Shown here: positions 40,435-49,738 of the stretch, piece after piece | How the letters are laid out: each line of letters begins with the position of its first letter | Position numbering within the stretch: the first letter of the stretch is position 1 | Origin: Trinickia mobilis | GTDB lineage: Bacteria > Pseudomonadota > Gammaproteobacteria > Burkholderiales > Burkholderiaceae | NCBI RefSeq assembly: GCF_017315705.1 | Contig: NZ_JAFLRF010000001.1 | Coordinates: 452,394-516,393 of the forward strand | Length of the DNA stretch: 64,000 nt | Direction of reading: 5' to 3' | Program-made: the position numbers and the translations under genes | The notes under the pieces: generated by a model | Told to the model about the DNA's origin: nothing | The model's database searches: none | Seen by the model: only the letters and a program-made list of their open reading frames with translations

Positions 40435-41787
40435 ATGGATGAGAACTTCGCCACGGCACTCGCGCTGTCCCATGCTTACGCAAGCCGCCGTGCCGATCCT
40501 GTCGACACGGTCCGCTCTGCCTTGAAGCGGGCACAGCAAGTGCCGGCGCTGTTCATATCGACAACGCCGGAGCGCGCGCTCGCCGAAGCAGAGGCGTCCG
40601 CCGTCCGGTGGCAGAACCGCGCGCCGTTGAGTCCGCTCGATGGCGTACCTGTCGCATGGAAGGATCTGTTCGACATCTCCGGCACCGTAACGACTGCAGG
40701 ATCGATCGTGTATGCGGGTCACGCGCCCGCAGCAGCAGACGCCCCGCTCGTCGCCGCTGCGGCACGGGCAGGGCTCATCGGCATCGGCAAGACGAACCTC
40801 TCCGAGTTTGCGTATTCGGGCCTCGGCCTCAATCCGCATTTCGGCACGCCGGTCAATCCATTTCTGGACCATGGAGCACGCGTGCCGGGCGGGTCGTCCT
40901 CGGGCGCGGCGATCGCCGTTGCGGCCGGCGTCGTGCCGATCGCGATCGGCACCGATACCGGCGGCTCCGTGCGCATTCCTGCGGCATTCAACGGTGTCGT
41001 CGGCTACCGGGCGAGTACTTCGCGGTATCCGAAAAGCGGCATGACGGCACTGTCGAAGACGCTCGACACATCAGGGCCGCTCGCGCGAAGCGTCGCGGAC
41101 TGTATGGCATTCGACGCGGCCGTGCGCGGCACGACCATGGCCGGGAGCGCTGCGAACCTGAAAGGGCAGCGCTTTGTCGTCGATCCGTCGCTCATCGAGC
41201 GTTACGCCGTGAGTGACGCCGTGGTCGCGAACCTGGGACGCTTCGTCGAAAGACTTCGAGATGCGGGCGCCGTGGTCGACGCGCGCCGTTTCGCGACACT
41301 GGAACAGGTACACGACCTCATTCGCACGCACGGATGGCTGGGCGGCCTGGAGGCGTTCGAGGTCCATCATGCGCTGCTCGATTCGCCCGATGCGGACCGT
41401 ATCGATCAGCGCGTGCGCACGCGTCTGGAGAGAAGCCGCGCCGTTCCCGCCGGGCACCGCGACTACTTGCTCGCGCGCCGCCTCGAACTGATTGCCTCGT
41501 TCAGGCATGAACTCGCCGAGGCCACCTTGATCGCGCCGACCGTGCCGCACGTCGCGCCTGAGCGCGCGCCGCTCGAAGCCGATCCAGAACGGTTCGCGCT
41601 TGTGAACCTGCAGACGCTGGCGCTCACGATGCCCGGCAGTTTTCTCGACACGCCGGCGGTCGCCATGCCGTCCGGCACCGGCGAGCACGGCCTGCCCACC
41701 AGCGTGCAGTTGATGCGCGCACAAAACGGCGACGACGCGCTGCTCGATATCGCATGGTCGATTGAACGACAGACATACAGTTCCTGA
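40435..41787 (+). CDS. Amidase-signature family amidase
   Basis: A 450-residue amidase with the Ser-Ser-Lys triad: Lys76 (VAWKDLFD), cis-Ser in GGSSSG (154-156) and nucleophile Ser178 ([20 protein letters not shown]). It hydrolyses an unknown amide in the cytoplasm. As the first gene of an operon with a cyclic-imide-hydrolase-like enzyme, a half-amidase role (opening product such as succinamate to the diacid plus ammonia) is a reasonable guess. The ATG at 40435 follows GAGGATATCCCGGC. Confidence 0.85.
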   Translation: MDENFATALALSHAYASRRADPVDTVRSALKRAQQVPALFISTTPERALAEAEASAVRWQNRAPLSPLDGVPVAWKDLFDISGTVTTAGSIVYAGHAPAAADAPLVAAAARAGLIGIGKTNLSEFAYSGLGLNPHFGTPVNPFLDHGARVPGGSSSGAAIAVAAGVVPIAIGTDTGGSVRIPAAFNGVVGYRASTSRYPKSGMTALSKTLDTSGPLARSVADCMAFDAAVRGTTMAGSAANLKGQRFVVDPSLIERYAVSDAVVANLGRFVERLRDAGAVVDARRFATLEQVHDLIRTHGWLGGLEAFEVHHALLDSPDADRIDQRVRTRLERSRAVPAGHRDYLLARRLELIASFRHELAEATLIAPTVPHVAPERAPLEADPERFALVNLQTLALTMPGSFLDTPAVAMPSGTGEHGLPTSVQLMRAQNGDDALLDIAWSIERQTYSS

Positions 41788-41801
41788 GGAGGAAACACAC
41801 G

Positions 41802-42689
41802 ATGGCAAAGGAAATCCTGATCGCATTCGGTATCGACGTCGATGCCGTCGCCGGCTGGCTCGGCTCCTATGGCGGCGAGGACTCGCCCGACGACATCTCG
41901 CGCGGGCTCTTCGCCGGCGAAGTCGGTTCGATGCGCCTGCTGAAACTCTTCGAGCGCGAAAAACTGAAGACCACCTGGTTCATTCCGGGCCACTCGATCG
42001 AGACCTTCCCCGAGCAAATGAAGGCAGTCGCGGCAGCAGGCCATGAGATCGGCATCCACGGCTACAGCCACGAGAATCCGATCGCGATGACGCCAGAACA
42101 GGAAGAAGTGGTGCTCGACCGCAGCATCGAACTCGTCACCCAGCTTGCGGGCCGACGTCCGACCGGCTATGTTGCGCCGTGGTGGGAGTTCAGCGCTGTC
42201 TCGAACGAACTGCTCGTCAAGAAGGGCATCAAGTACGACCACAGCCTGATGCACAACGACTTCCATCCGTACTACGTACGAGTCGGCGACACCTGGACGA
42301 AGATCGATTACAGCAAGCATCCGAGCGCGTGGATGAAACCGCTCGTGCGCGGCCAGGAAACGGACCTGGTCGAGATTCCAGCCAACTGGTATCTGGACGA
42401 TCTGCCGCCGATGATGTTCATCAAGAAGTCGCCGAACAGCCACGGCTTCGTCAATCCGCGCGACATCGAGCAGATGTGGCGCGACCAGTTCGACTGGGTC
42501 TATCGCGAGCACGATTACGCCGTCTTTCCGATCACGATCCACCCCGACGTATCCGGCCGCCCGCAGGTGCTGCTCATGCTCGAGCGGCTCATCGCGCATT
42601 TCCGATCGCACCGCGGCGTACGTTTTTGCACCTGTGACGAAATCGCCGACGATTTCCTGCGCCGCCATCCACGCGGCATATCCGCCTGA
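41802..42689 (+). CDS. Polysaccharide-deacetylase-fold hydrolase, PuuE / cyclic imide hydrolase type
   Basis: A 295-residue NodB-fold protein. The opening ([20 protein letters not shown], then [20 protein letters not shown]), metal site ([14 protein letters not shown]) and APWWEFS followed by [20 protein letters not shown] fit the PuuE allantoinase and cyclic imide hydrolase group rather than sugar deacetylases. These enzymes open cyclic imides or allantoin using a divalent metal. Length equals the 293-residue cyclic imide hydrolase known from Pseudomonas putida. AGGAGG precedes the ATG. Substrate is inferred. Confidence 0.82.
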   Translation: MAKEILIAFGIDVDAVAGWLGSYGGEDSPDDISRGLFAGEVGSMRLLKLFEREKLKTTWFIPGHSIETFPEQMKAVAAAGHEIGIHGYSHENPIAMTPEQEEVVLDRSIELVTQLAGRRPTGYVAPWWEFSAVSNELLVKKGIKYDHSLMHNDFHPYYVRVGDTWTKIDYSKHPSAWMKPLVRGQETDLVEIPANWYLDDLPPMMFIKKSPNSHGFVNPRDIEQMWRDQFDWVYREHDYAVFPITIHPDVSGRPQVLLMLERLIAHFRSHRGVRFCTCDEIADDFLRRHPRGISA

Positions 42690-42711
42690 CCCTCACTTGG
42701 GAAGCACAACG

Positions 42712-44049
42712 ATGAAGGTGAATCTGCTGTCCGAAGTCGGTTTCAAGCCTGAAATCATCCTGCCCGTCGATGTGAAACGCGCAACCATCGTCGCGTTCTT
42801 CGCCTGGGTTTTCGCAGTCTACGACTTCATCCTCTTCGGCACACTGCTCCCGGAAATCGGCAAGCACTATGGATGGAGCGCCGCAACGCAGGCTGAAATT
42901 GCGACCTTCGTCGCAATCGGCACAGCGGTGATTGCCTTCGCGATCGGACCGCTGCTCGACCGGCTCGGCCGCAAGGCGGGCCTCCTGTGGACCGTCGCGG
43001 GCGCGGCGCTTTGCTCAGGATTGACGGTGGTCGGCGGCGCGATGGGTCAGTGGCCGCTCGTCCTGATCCGCTCGCTGTCGGGCCTCGGCTATGCCGAGGA
43101 GACCGTCAACGCGACGTACCTGAATGAGCTCTATTCAGCCGCCAACGATCCGCGCCTGAACCGCAACAAGGGCTTTATCTACAGTCTCGTGCAAGGCGGC
43201 TGGCCGATCGGCGCGCTCATCGCTTCGGGCCTCACCGCCCTCCTCCTGCCACGCATCGGCTGGCAGGGCTGTTTCGTCTTCGCAACCTTTCCGGCCGTCG
43301 TCATCTTCTTCATGACGCGACGCCTGAAAGAGAGCCCGCAGTTCCTGCTGCACAAGCAGATCAAGCAACTGCGCGAAGCGGGTCAGGACAGGGAAGCGCG
43401 CTCGCTCGCGGGCGAGCATCAGGTGGATTACGAGCAGCACAGTCGCGCGGGCTTGCGCGAGGCTTTCCGCGGCGATGCGCTCAGGGCGACGCTCGTGCTG
43501 GGCGGCGGCATCCTGCTGAACTGGTCGGCGATCCAGGTGTTCAGCGTGCTCGGCACGACCGTTCTCACGCGCGTTCACAACGTGTCGTTTGAAAACTCGC
43601 TGCTGATCCTCGTGCTGTCCAACGTGATCGGCTATTGCGGCTACCTGAGCCACGGCTGGATCGGCGACAAGATCGGCCGGCGCAACACGCTCGCCATCGG
43701 CTGGATGCTCGGCGGTCTCGCCTTCGCGGGCATGCTGATGGGACCGAGCAGCGCGGGTGTCGTCGTGGCGCTCTACAGCCTGGGACTGTTCTTTCTCATC
43801 GGACCGTATTCGGCGGCGCTGTTCTTCATCGGCGAAAGCTATCCGACCTCGATCCGCGGCACGGGCAGCTCCATCGTCCACGCAATGGGCCCGATCGGCG
43901 CGATTCTCGCGGGCGTCGGCGTGACGTCGATGCTCAACCACGGCGGCGACTGGATGCATGCCGCGATCTGGTTCGGCGCCGTGCCGTGCTTCCTTTCGGG
44001 TTTGCTGATTCTTTGCGCGAAGCACATCAGCCCGGCAACCATCAAGTAA
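42712..44049 (+). CDS. MFS transporter, AAHS/sugar-porter-like
   Basis: A 445-residue major facilitator with 12 predicted helices. Seen: FAWVFAVYDFILFGTLLPEI (TM1), GPLLDRLGRKAGLLWTVAG (the loop 2-3 signature), and GYLSHGWIGDKIGRRNTLAI (the second-half repeat). The long central loop (HKQIKQLREAGQDREARSLA) is typical of aromatic-acid or metabolite:H+ symporters. By position it would import the operon's substrate. Start at 42712; the earlier frame overlaps the hydrolase gene. Confidence 0.82.
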   Translation: MKVNLLSEVGFKPEIILPVDVKRATIVAFFAWVFAVYDFILFGTLLPEIGKHYGWSAATQAEIATFVAIGTAVIAFAIGPLLDRLGRKAGLLWTVAGAALCSGLTVVGGAMGQWPLVLIRSLSGLGYAEETVNATYLNELYSAANDPRLNRNKGFIYSLVQGGWPIGALIASGLTALLLPRIGWQGCFVFATFPAVVIFFMTRRLKESPQFLLHKQIKQLREAGQDREARSLAGEHQVDYEQHSRAGLREAFRGDALRATLVLGGGILLNWSAIQVFSVLGTTVLTRVHNVSFENSLLILVLSNVIGYCGYLSHGWIGDKIGRRNTLAIGWMLGGLAFAGMLMGPSSAGVVVALYSLGLFFLIGPYSAALFFIGESYPTSIRGTGSSIVHAMGPIGAILAGVGVTSMLNHGGDWMHAAIWFGAVPCFLSGLLILCAKHISPATIK

Positions 44050-44052
44050 CCC

Positions 44053-44826
44053 ATGAGCGGACAATCACGAATGAAAGTTGCCCTGATCACCGGCGCCGCA
44101 AGCGGCATTGGACAGGCGCTGGCAGTGGCCTATGCGCAGATCGGCGTGGCCGTCGTGGGCGGCTATTTTCCAGGCGACCCCCACGACCCGCTCGACACGG
44201 AACGAGCCGTTGCGCAGGCCGGCGGCCAGTGCGTGATGCAACCGGTCGACGTCACGTCCGCCGAGCAGGTGGAAGCGTTCGCGAATGCCGCGATCGAGCG
44301 CTTTGGCCGGATCGACTTTGCCATCGCCAACGCCGGCCTCTTGCGCGCCGCGCCGTTAGCCGAAATGCGCGACGACCAGTGGTTCGACATGCTCGATGTC
44401 GACTTGTCCGGCGTGATGCGCACTTTCCGGGCGGCCGCGCGTCACATGTCCGACGGCGGTTCGATGGTCGCGGTATCGTCGATTGCGGGCGGCGTGTACG
44501 GCTGGGAGAACCACACGCATTACTCCGCCGCGAAGGCCGGCGTTCCGGGCCTGTGTCGTGCCGTCGCGATGGAGCTGGCTGCGCGCAATATCCGCTGCAA
44601 CGCGGTGATCCCCGGCCTGATCGAGACGCCGCAATCGCTCGACGCGGTGAACTCGCTCGGGCCGGAAGGACTCCGGCAGGCGGCGCTCGGCATTCCGCTC
44701 AAGCGAGTCGGCCGGCCTGCCGAAATCGCCACGCTGATTCGCTTCCTGACGAGTGATGACGCGTCCTACATCACCGGCCAGGCGATCATCGCCGATGGCG
44801 GCCTGACCGTACGCTGGCCGGGCTAA
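44053..44826 (+). CDS. Short-chain dehydrogenase/reductase
   Basis: A 257-residue classical SDR with TGAASGIG (residues about 14-21), NAG, catalytic Ser (VAVSSIAGGVYG) and YSAAK, and the C-terminal LTSDDASYITGQAIIADGG. It is four bases after the MFS gene. An alternative start is the internal ATG of MKVALITGAAS at 44071. Substrate is unknown. With its neighbour it may oxidise a hydroxylated acid derived from the imide. Confidence 0.83.
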   Translation: MSGQSRMKVALITGAASGIGQALAVAYAQIGVAVVGGYFPGDPHDPLDTERAVAQAGGQCVMQPVDVTSAEQVEAFANAAIERFGRIDFAIANAGLLRAAPLAEMRDDQWFDMLDVDLSGVMRTFRAAARHMSDGGSMVAVSSIAGGVYGWENHTHYSAAKAGVPGLCRAVAMELAARNIRCNAVIPGLIETPQSLDAVNSLGPEGLRQAALGIPLKRVGRPAEIATLIRFLTSDDASYITGQAIIADGGLTVRWPG

Positions 44827-44839
44827 GGAGACTCACGCA

Positions 44840-45595
44840 ATGACTCCGTTTTCTCTCGACGGCCGACGCGCCGTCGTCACCGGCGCCGCGAGCGGCATCG
44901 GAGCGGCGATTGCAACGGCGTACGCCGCGGCCGGCGCGCGCCTGCTGCTTGCCGACCGCGACGCCTTGCGCCTCGCCCAGCGGGCCGATGCGTGTCGCGC
45001 GCTCGGCGCTGCCGTTCAGACGGTGCAGGCTGACGTCGGCGTGGAAGCGGATGCGAACCGCATCGTCGATACTTGCATCGAGGCGCTCGGCGGCATCGAC
45101 ATTCTCGTCAACAACGCCGGCATGCTGACGCAGGCGCGTTGCGTCGATCTGACGACCGCCATGTGGGACGACATGATGCGCGTCGACCTACGCAGCGTGT
45201 TCCTGTGCACACGCCGCGCGCTGCCCGCGATGATCGCGCAGAAATGGGGCCGCGTGATCAACGTCGCGTCGCAGCTCGGCATCAAGGGCGGCGCAGAGCT
45301 GTGCCATTACTCGGCTGCGAAGGCGGGTGTGATCGGCTTCACGAAGTCGCTCGCGCTCGAAGCGGCGCCGGACAACGTGCTGGTCAACGCCATTGCGCCG
45401 GGACCGATCGAAACGGCGCTCGTCGATGGCATCAGTGCCGCATGGAAGCAAGCGAAATCGGCTGAATTGCCGTTGCGCCGCTTCGGCAGGCCGGAAGAAG
45501 TCGCGCCGGCTGCCGTGCTGCTCGCGTCGGACCCGGGTGGCAACCTGTTCGTCGGCCAGACGCTCGGGCCGAACTCCGGCGATGTGATGCCCTGA
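44840..45595 (+). CDS. Short-chain dehydrogenase/reductase (second)
   Basis: A 251-residue SDR with TGAASGIGAAIATAYAAAGA, NNAG, INVASQLGIKGGAELCHYSA (Ser and Tyr) with AAK, and LLASDPGGNLFVGQTLGPNS. The last motif deviates from the usual ITGQ. It lies 13 bases after the first SDR gene, with AAGGAG upstream. The two SDRs are clearly different proteins, not a recent tandem copy. Confidence 0.83.
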   Translation: MTPFSLDGRRAVVTGAASGIGAAIATAYAAAGARLLLADRDALRLAQRADACRALGAAVQTVQADVGVEADANRIVDTCIEALGGIDILVNNAGMLTQARCVDLTTAMWDDMMRVDLRSVFLCTRRALPAMIAQKWGRVINVASQLGIKGGAELCHYSAAKAGVIGFTKSLALEAAPDNVLVNAIAPGPIETALVDGISAAWKQAKSAELPLRRFGRPEEVAPAAVLLASDPGGNLFVGQTLGPNSGDVMP

Positions 45596-45624
45596 ACTGC
45601 CCGAAAGCCCGACGGAGAATCATC

Positions 45625-45936
45625 ATGTGCGGAATGTGCGGACTGCTCGGCGGCGGCAATCACTGGTCTAACACGACCGCGCCCGACAGGGGTCCGAATG
45701 CGCGGCGCCAGCGCTACATTCAGGCCGCGCTCGCCAACCGGATCCTGATTCCGCTGCGCCTGAGGCTCGACGACTTCCACGGGCAGTGGTTCGTGTTGTC
45801 GTCGCCTACGGGCAGGAGCGAGCTCGTCGGCGACTTCGCCCAGGTCTGGAAGATTGCCGAGACGATGCTCGGTCGTCCCCTGGATCCGCTGACGCTGTTC
45901 GAACAGACGTGCGACGCAGCGGAGCCGCACGTATGA
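45625..45936 (+). CDS. Small CxxC-containing hypothetical protein
   Basis: A 103-residue protein I do not recognise. It opens MCGMCGLLGGGNHWS, with two cysteines two residues apart and a nearby His, so it may bind zinc. A basic helix follows (ARRQRYIQAALANRILIPLR), then RLDDFHGQWFVLSSPTGRSE. ACGGAGAATCATC precedes the ATG. Its stop overlaps the start of the COG0523 GTPase gene (ATGA, 45933-45936). That coupling suggests it is a client or partner of the metallochaperone. Confidence 0.65.
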   Translation: MCGMCGLLGGGNHWSNTTAPDRGPNARRQRYIQAALANRILIPLRLRLDDFHGQWFVLSSPTGRSELVGDFAQVWKIAETMLGRPLDPLTLFEQTCDAAEPHV

Positions 45937-46985
45937 GCCTCACCTACGATGTCATTCCAGTCACGCTCGTCACCGGCTTTCTCGGCAGCGGCAAGTCCTC
46001 CCTGCTCGCCGACGTGCTCAAGGGTGACGCAGCACGGGACACCGCCGTGCTCGTCAACGAGTTCGGCGCGGTCGGACTCGATCATCTGCTGGTGGGCGAA
46101 GTCGAAGCGCAGACCGTGCTGCTCGACAACGGCTGCATCTGCTGTTCGATCCGCGGAGAATTGAAGGACGCGCTCGCGACGCTCTTTTCACGGCGCGCGC
46201 GCGGCGAAGTCCCGCCATTCACGCGGGTCGTTCTGGAGACGACCGGGCTTGCGACGCCGGCCCCCATCGTCGCCACGCTGCTCGCCGATCCCGTCATCCG
46301 CAGCCATTACGTGCTCAACTCGACCGTAACGGTAGTCGATGCGCTCAACGCCGCCCTGCAGCGCGCGCGACACACCGAATGGCTGGCACAAGTCACAGCG
46401 GCGGACCGCATCCTCATCAGCAAGACCGATCTGGCCGACGAGGCGCACGTTGCGGTATTGATGACTGCGCTTGGCGAGATCAATCCCGCGGCTGAAGTGT
46501 CGAGCCGCAACCTGGAGGCGGATGCTCTACTCGATCTGCTGTTTGCGCCTGCGAGTCCGGACGCTCTGATCCGCAGAATCGGCGCACAAGCTCGCTCGAC
46601 GACGCCCGCCGGTTTCGGCGCAACGGGCTCCACACTGGCTTTCGCCCATCGCACCGCGATACGACAAAACGACATCCGATCGTTCTGCATGCAGATAGAA
46701 GAACCGGTCGATTGGCAGATCTTTACGCTCTGGTTCACCATGCTGCTCAACCGGCACGGTGATAATATTTTGCGCGTCAAGGGATTGCTTGCGATCAAGG
46801 GCGCGCAACGGCCTGCCGTGCTGCATGCCGTCCGGCATCTCGTTCATCCGGTCCTGCATCTGGATACCTGGCCCGATGCAGTACGTGCATCGAAGCTCGT
46901 CTTCATCACCGAAGGGCTAAGCGGCGAAAGAATCGAAGCATCGTACCGGCGGTTTTGTTCCACGCTCGAAGAATCTGTTCATTGA
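45933..46985 (+). CDS. COG0523 (CobW/NHC-type) GTPase, putative metallochaperone
   Basis: A 350-residue P-loop GTPase: Walker A (LVTGFLGSGKSSLLADVL), the metal-binding CxCC signature (LDNGCICCSIRGELKDAL), guanine motif SKTDLAD, and a C-terminal CobW domain (WQIFTLWFTMLLNRHGDNIL). COG0523 proteins deliver zinc, cobalt or iron to target enzymes. The metal-dependent NodB-fold hydrolase in the same operon is a likely client. Its stop overlaps the next gene's TTG start (TTGA). Confidence 0.87.
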   Translation: MSLTYDVIPVTLVTGFLGSGKSSLLADVLKGDAARDTAVLVNEFGAVGLDHLLVGEVEAQTVLLDNGCICCSIRGELKDALATLFSRRARGEVPPFTRVVLETTGLATPAPIVATLLADPVIRSHYVLNSTVTVVDALNAALQRARHTEWLAQVTAADRILISKTDLADEAHVAVLMTALGEINPAAEVSSRNLEADALLDLLFAPASPDALIRRIGAQARSTTPAGFGATGSTLAFAHRTAIRQNDIRSFCMQIEEPVDWQIFTLWFTMLLNRHGDNILRVKGLLAIKGAQRPAVLHAVRHLVHPVLHLDTWPDAVRASKLVFITEGLSGERIEASYRRFCSTLEESVH

Positions 46986-48196
46986 AACCTGCGCATACCC
47001 AGACTCCCGCACCGGCCGTGCACAGGTCCAAGGTCGAACTACGCGTCCTCGGCACCTCGGTCACGCTGCAGGAGCATATCCGCAAACAGGCCGAGCACGA
47101 TCTCGGCATCAGGCTCCGCTTCATCGTCGAGGACGGTTCGGCCGTGCAGCGCAATGGCGTCATGCATCCGGAAAGTTACGAACTCTACGATCAATGGTTT
47201 CACAGCATCGACTGCCTGTGGCCGGCGCGCGCACTGCAGCCGATCGACGTGAGCCGCATTCGCCGCTGGGAAGAGATCAATTCGCTGCCGCGCGCCGGGC
47301 GGCTCTCCCGGCGGGCATGCACGGGCGCCGGGAGCATCCCGGTCGACCGCCTGTACGTGCAGGCGGACAATTCACTCGGGCGCAAGGTGTCCGGGCGCAT
47401 CAGCATGCTGCCGCTCACGCACAACGCGGACAGCTTCGTCTATCTGGAGGACGCGTTGCCGGCGGGGCTCATCGAGGGCGGTGAAAGCTGGGCATGGCTG
47501 CTTGCGCCGCAACTGGCGGGCCGGGTCGCACTGCAGGCCGATGCGGCGATCGGCGCCATCGACGCCGCGCTCGCCGTCGAAGCCTGCGGTCTGATGAAGT
47601 TCGCCGACATCGGCAATCTGACGATCGAGGAGATCGATGCGCTGATCGCAACGCTGATCGAATACAAGCGCCGAGGCCATTTCGCGGGCTTCTGGTCGAG
47701 CTTCGCGGAGGCCGCGCAACTGATGATCTCGAACAAGGTCGTCATACAGAGCATCTGGTCACCGGCAACGGTTGAACTCGAAAAAGCCGGACTGCATTTC
47801 AGGCTCGCGAGCCCACGCGAGGGTTACCGTGCGTGGTTCGGCGGCATGTCGCTCTCGCGTGCAACGCAAGGCCGCGTGCTCGATGCCGCTTATGAATACC
47901 TCAACTGGTGGCTCGACGGCTGGGCCGGCGCGACCATGGCGCGACAGGGCTTCTACATTTCGAACCAGGAGCGCTCTCGCGACTATCTCACCGCCGCGGA
48001 ATGGGCCTACTGGTACGATGGCCAACCCGCCGCCGCCGAATTGCCGGGTCCCACCCGCAGGCATCTGGTGGCCGCGGGACAGCGCCGCGACGGGGGCAGT
48101 TACGTCGCGCGCATGGGCAGTATCGCGGTATGGGATTCCGTGATGGACGAACACAATTATCTGGTGCGGCGCTGGGCCGAATTCATGCGAGCCTGA
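46982..48196 (+). CDS. Extracellular-solute-binding-like protein without signal peptide
   Basis: A 404-residue protein resembling periplasmic spermidine/putrescine-type binding proteins (LRVLGTSVTLQEHIRKQAEH; MLPLTHNADSFVYLEDALPA; AQLMISNKVVIQSIWSPATV; AAYEYLNWWLDGWAGATMAR). The start is TTG at 46982, overlapping the GTPase stop. It gives a hydrophilic N-terminus (MKPAHTQTPAPAVHRSKVEL) with no signal peptide, and an upstream start inside the GTPase gene adds none. No ABC permease or ATPase genes are nearby. It may be a cytoplasmic ligand sensor rather than a transporter part. Confidence 0.65.
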   Translation: MKPAHTQTPAPAVHRSKVELRVLGTSVTLQEHIRKQAEHDLGIRLRFIVEDGSAVQRNGVMHPESYELYDQWFHSIDCLWPARALQPIDVSRIRRWEEINSLPRAGRLSRRACTGAGSIPVDRLYVQADNSLGRKVSGRISMLPLTHNADSFVYLEDALPAGLIEGGESWAWLLAPQLAGRVALQADAAIGAIDAALAVEACGLMKFADIGNLTIEEIDALIATLIEYKRRGHFAGFWSSFAEAAQLMISNKVVIQSIWSPATVELEKAGLHFRLASPREGYRAWFGGMSLSRATQGRVLDAAYEYLNWWLDGWAGATMARQGFYISNQERSRDYLTAAEWAYWYDGQPAAAELPGPTRRHLVAAGQRRDGGSYVARMGSIAVWDSVMDEHNYLVRRWAEFMRA

Positions 48197-48216
48197 CGCT
48201 GCCCGCCAAGCCGAAG

Positions 48217-49266
48217 ATGACAAGACGCGCAAGCGCAACCATTTCAACGCAGCCTTCCGTGACCGACGCCGCCTCAGTCGAGGCCGAGGCACGGCTGCGT
48301 TATCGTCTGATCCATGACCAGTTGAAGAGCGCCATCGCGCTCGGAAAGATCGCGCCTGGACTGGTGCTGCTTGAAGGACCTGTTGCGCGCATATTCGGCA
48401 CGAGCCGCGTTCCGGTTCGCAAGGCGTTCGAAATGCTGCATGCGAGCGGCCTGCTGCACACATTCGAAGGACGCGGGTATCTCGTCGCGAGCCCCGACGG
48501 TAGTGCCCGACCGCCTCTGCGCGCGCCGCTTTCGGAATCCGCCCTCGGATTCGACGAGGCGCCCGCGCCGCTCACGCTGCCTTCGAACAGCGAGCGCATT
48601 TATCACGCGCTGGAAGCGGCCGTTTCGATCGGCATCACGTTCGGCCATTTTCGTATCGACGAGAGCGAGGCGGCCGAAGCTTTCGGTGTGAGTCGCGCGA
48701 CGGTTCGCGAAGCGCTTAGCCGCTTGCGCGATCTCGGCCTGGTCGAAAAGTCCGCTTACTCACACTGGCTGTGTGGACCGCTTACCGCACGGGCCGTTGC
48801 CCACGACTACGAGCTACGGGCACTTCTGGAGCCCCCAGCGCTGCGGGCCAGCATGCCGCATCTGTCGAAAGGGATGTTGACCCTGGCACTCGCTGAAGTG
48901 GAGCGCGCGATCGAAGATCCTGACTCGATCGACGCGGACGCCCTGGAGCGGATCGAAACCGCGTTGCACGTGGAATGCCTCAGCCAGGCGCCAAACAAAA
49001 AGCTGCTCGGCATGATCGGGCACGCGCACATGCCGCTCACCGTCAATCATGCTTTTTATAACGCCTTCAATCTTCATCCCGAAACCGGCACGCTGGTCGA
49101 ACATCGAGCAGTCCTCAAACACTTGCTCGCAGGAAGCGCCGAGGCCGCAGTCACGGCACTTGCCGATCATCTCCACGCGGCCCAAAAACGCACGCTGCAG
49201 CGCCTGAAAGTTCTGGCGGTGCTGCCCGAGCCCGATCTTCCGGTTTTCATGCACCGTATCTCCTGA
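48217..49266 (+). CDS. GntR-type regulator with two winged-helix domains and an FCD-like domain
   Basis: A 349-residue protein with two GntR-like DNA-binding domains in tandem. The first spans about 28-90 (LRYRLIHDQLKSAIALGKIA; FGTSRVPVRKAFEMLHASGL) and the second about 125-190 (ERIYHALEAAVSIGITFGHF; FGVSRATVREALSRLRDLGL). An all-alpha FCD-like C-terminal domain follows (ELRALLEPPALRASMPHLSK; HRAVLKHLLAGSAEAAVTAL). Ordinary FCD regulators have one such DNA-binding domain and about 230 residues. It ends the amidase operon and probably regulates it. The ATG at 48217 follows AAGCCGAAG. Confidence 0.78.
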   Translation: MTRRASATISTQPSVTDAASVEAEARLRYRLIHDQLKSAIALGKIAPGLVLLEGPVARIFGTSRVPVRKAFEMLHASGLLHTFEGRGYLVASPDGSARPPLRAPLSESALGFDEAPAPLTLPSNSERIYHALEAAVSIGITFGHFRIDESEAAEAFGVSRATVREALSRLRDLGLVEKSAYSHWLCGPLTARAVAHDYELRALLEPPALRASMPHLSKGMLTLALAEVERAIEDPDSIDADALERIETALHVECLSQAPNKKLLGMIGHAHMPLTVNHAFYNAFNLHPETGTLVEHRAVLKHLLAGSAEAAVTALADHLHAAQKRTLQRLKVLAVLPEPDLPVFMHRIS

Positions 49267-49459
49267 TTCGATGCGGTCAATGACTTCAGGGCAGCGTGCT
49301 GCAGCTCGATCTTGAATAGTCGCGTCACTATGGGCAGTGTCGACGCAGTACGCACAGCGGCCGTCGAAGGCTTAGGCATAAACCCCTCGCCGCTTAGCGG
49401 GAGTCGTCCATCACATCAGATCCTTCAAAAGCGAGTACACAAATGCGTATGGCGTAAAC

Positions 49460-49474
49460 GACAACAAAGTTGTC
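49460..49474. promoter_or_regulatory. Perfect inverted repeat GACAAC-AAA-GTTGTC
   Basis: A 6-bp perfect dyad with a 3-base centre, flanked by AAAC and ATTT. It lies about 90 bases before a broken gene at 49561. It looks like an operator that has outlived its target gene. It shares a TTGTC/GACAA core with the dyad before the amidase operon. Confidence 0.4.
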
Positions 49475-49560
49475 ATTTACGGTGATATCGTTTTTTCGGC
49501 CCGAAAGCTACAGTGATCTTCGTTGCACCGCGCAACGAAGATTGATCAAGGAGATCATTG

Positions 49561-49715
49561 ATGAAAGTATTCGCGGTCGGAACCATCACCACCCTGCCCA
49601 CGCCGGAACAAAAGCAGCAGTGGACAAGCTCCCGCTGACCGAAGGCGGCTTCATGACGTTCGAACCGACACCGGTCGACCCACTCGCACCGCTGGCTCTC
49701 CTGATCCAGAAATAA
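49561..49715 (+). pseudogene. Small conserved protein with internal deletion
   Basis: Frame one reads MKVFAVGTITTLPTPEQKQQ then hits a stop (TGA) at 49636-49638. From about 49619 a second frame reads VDKLPLTEGGFMTFEPTPVD, then PLAPLALLIQK and a stop. Together these are the two ends of a roughly 90-residue family whose members begin MKxxALGT...LTPEQRQ and end LPLVKxGLxTFExIPVGPLxPLGLL. The middle 45 or so residues are deleted. A good ribosome site (AAGGAGATCATTG) remains. Confidence 0.6.
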
Positions 49716-49738
49716 GCGATGAAGGCGTCGTCGACGTC

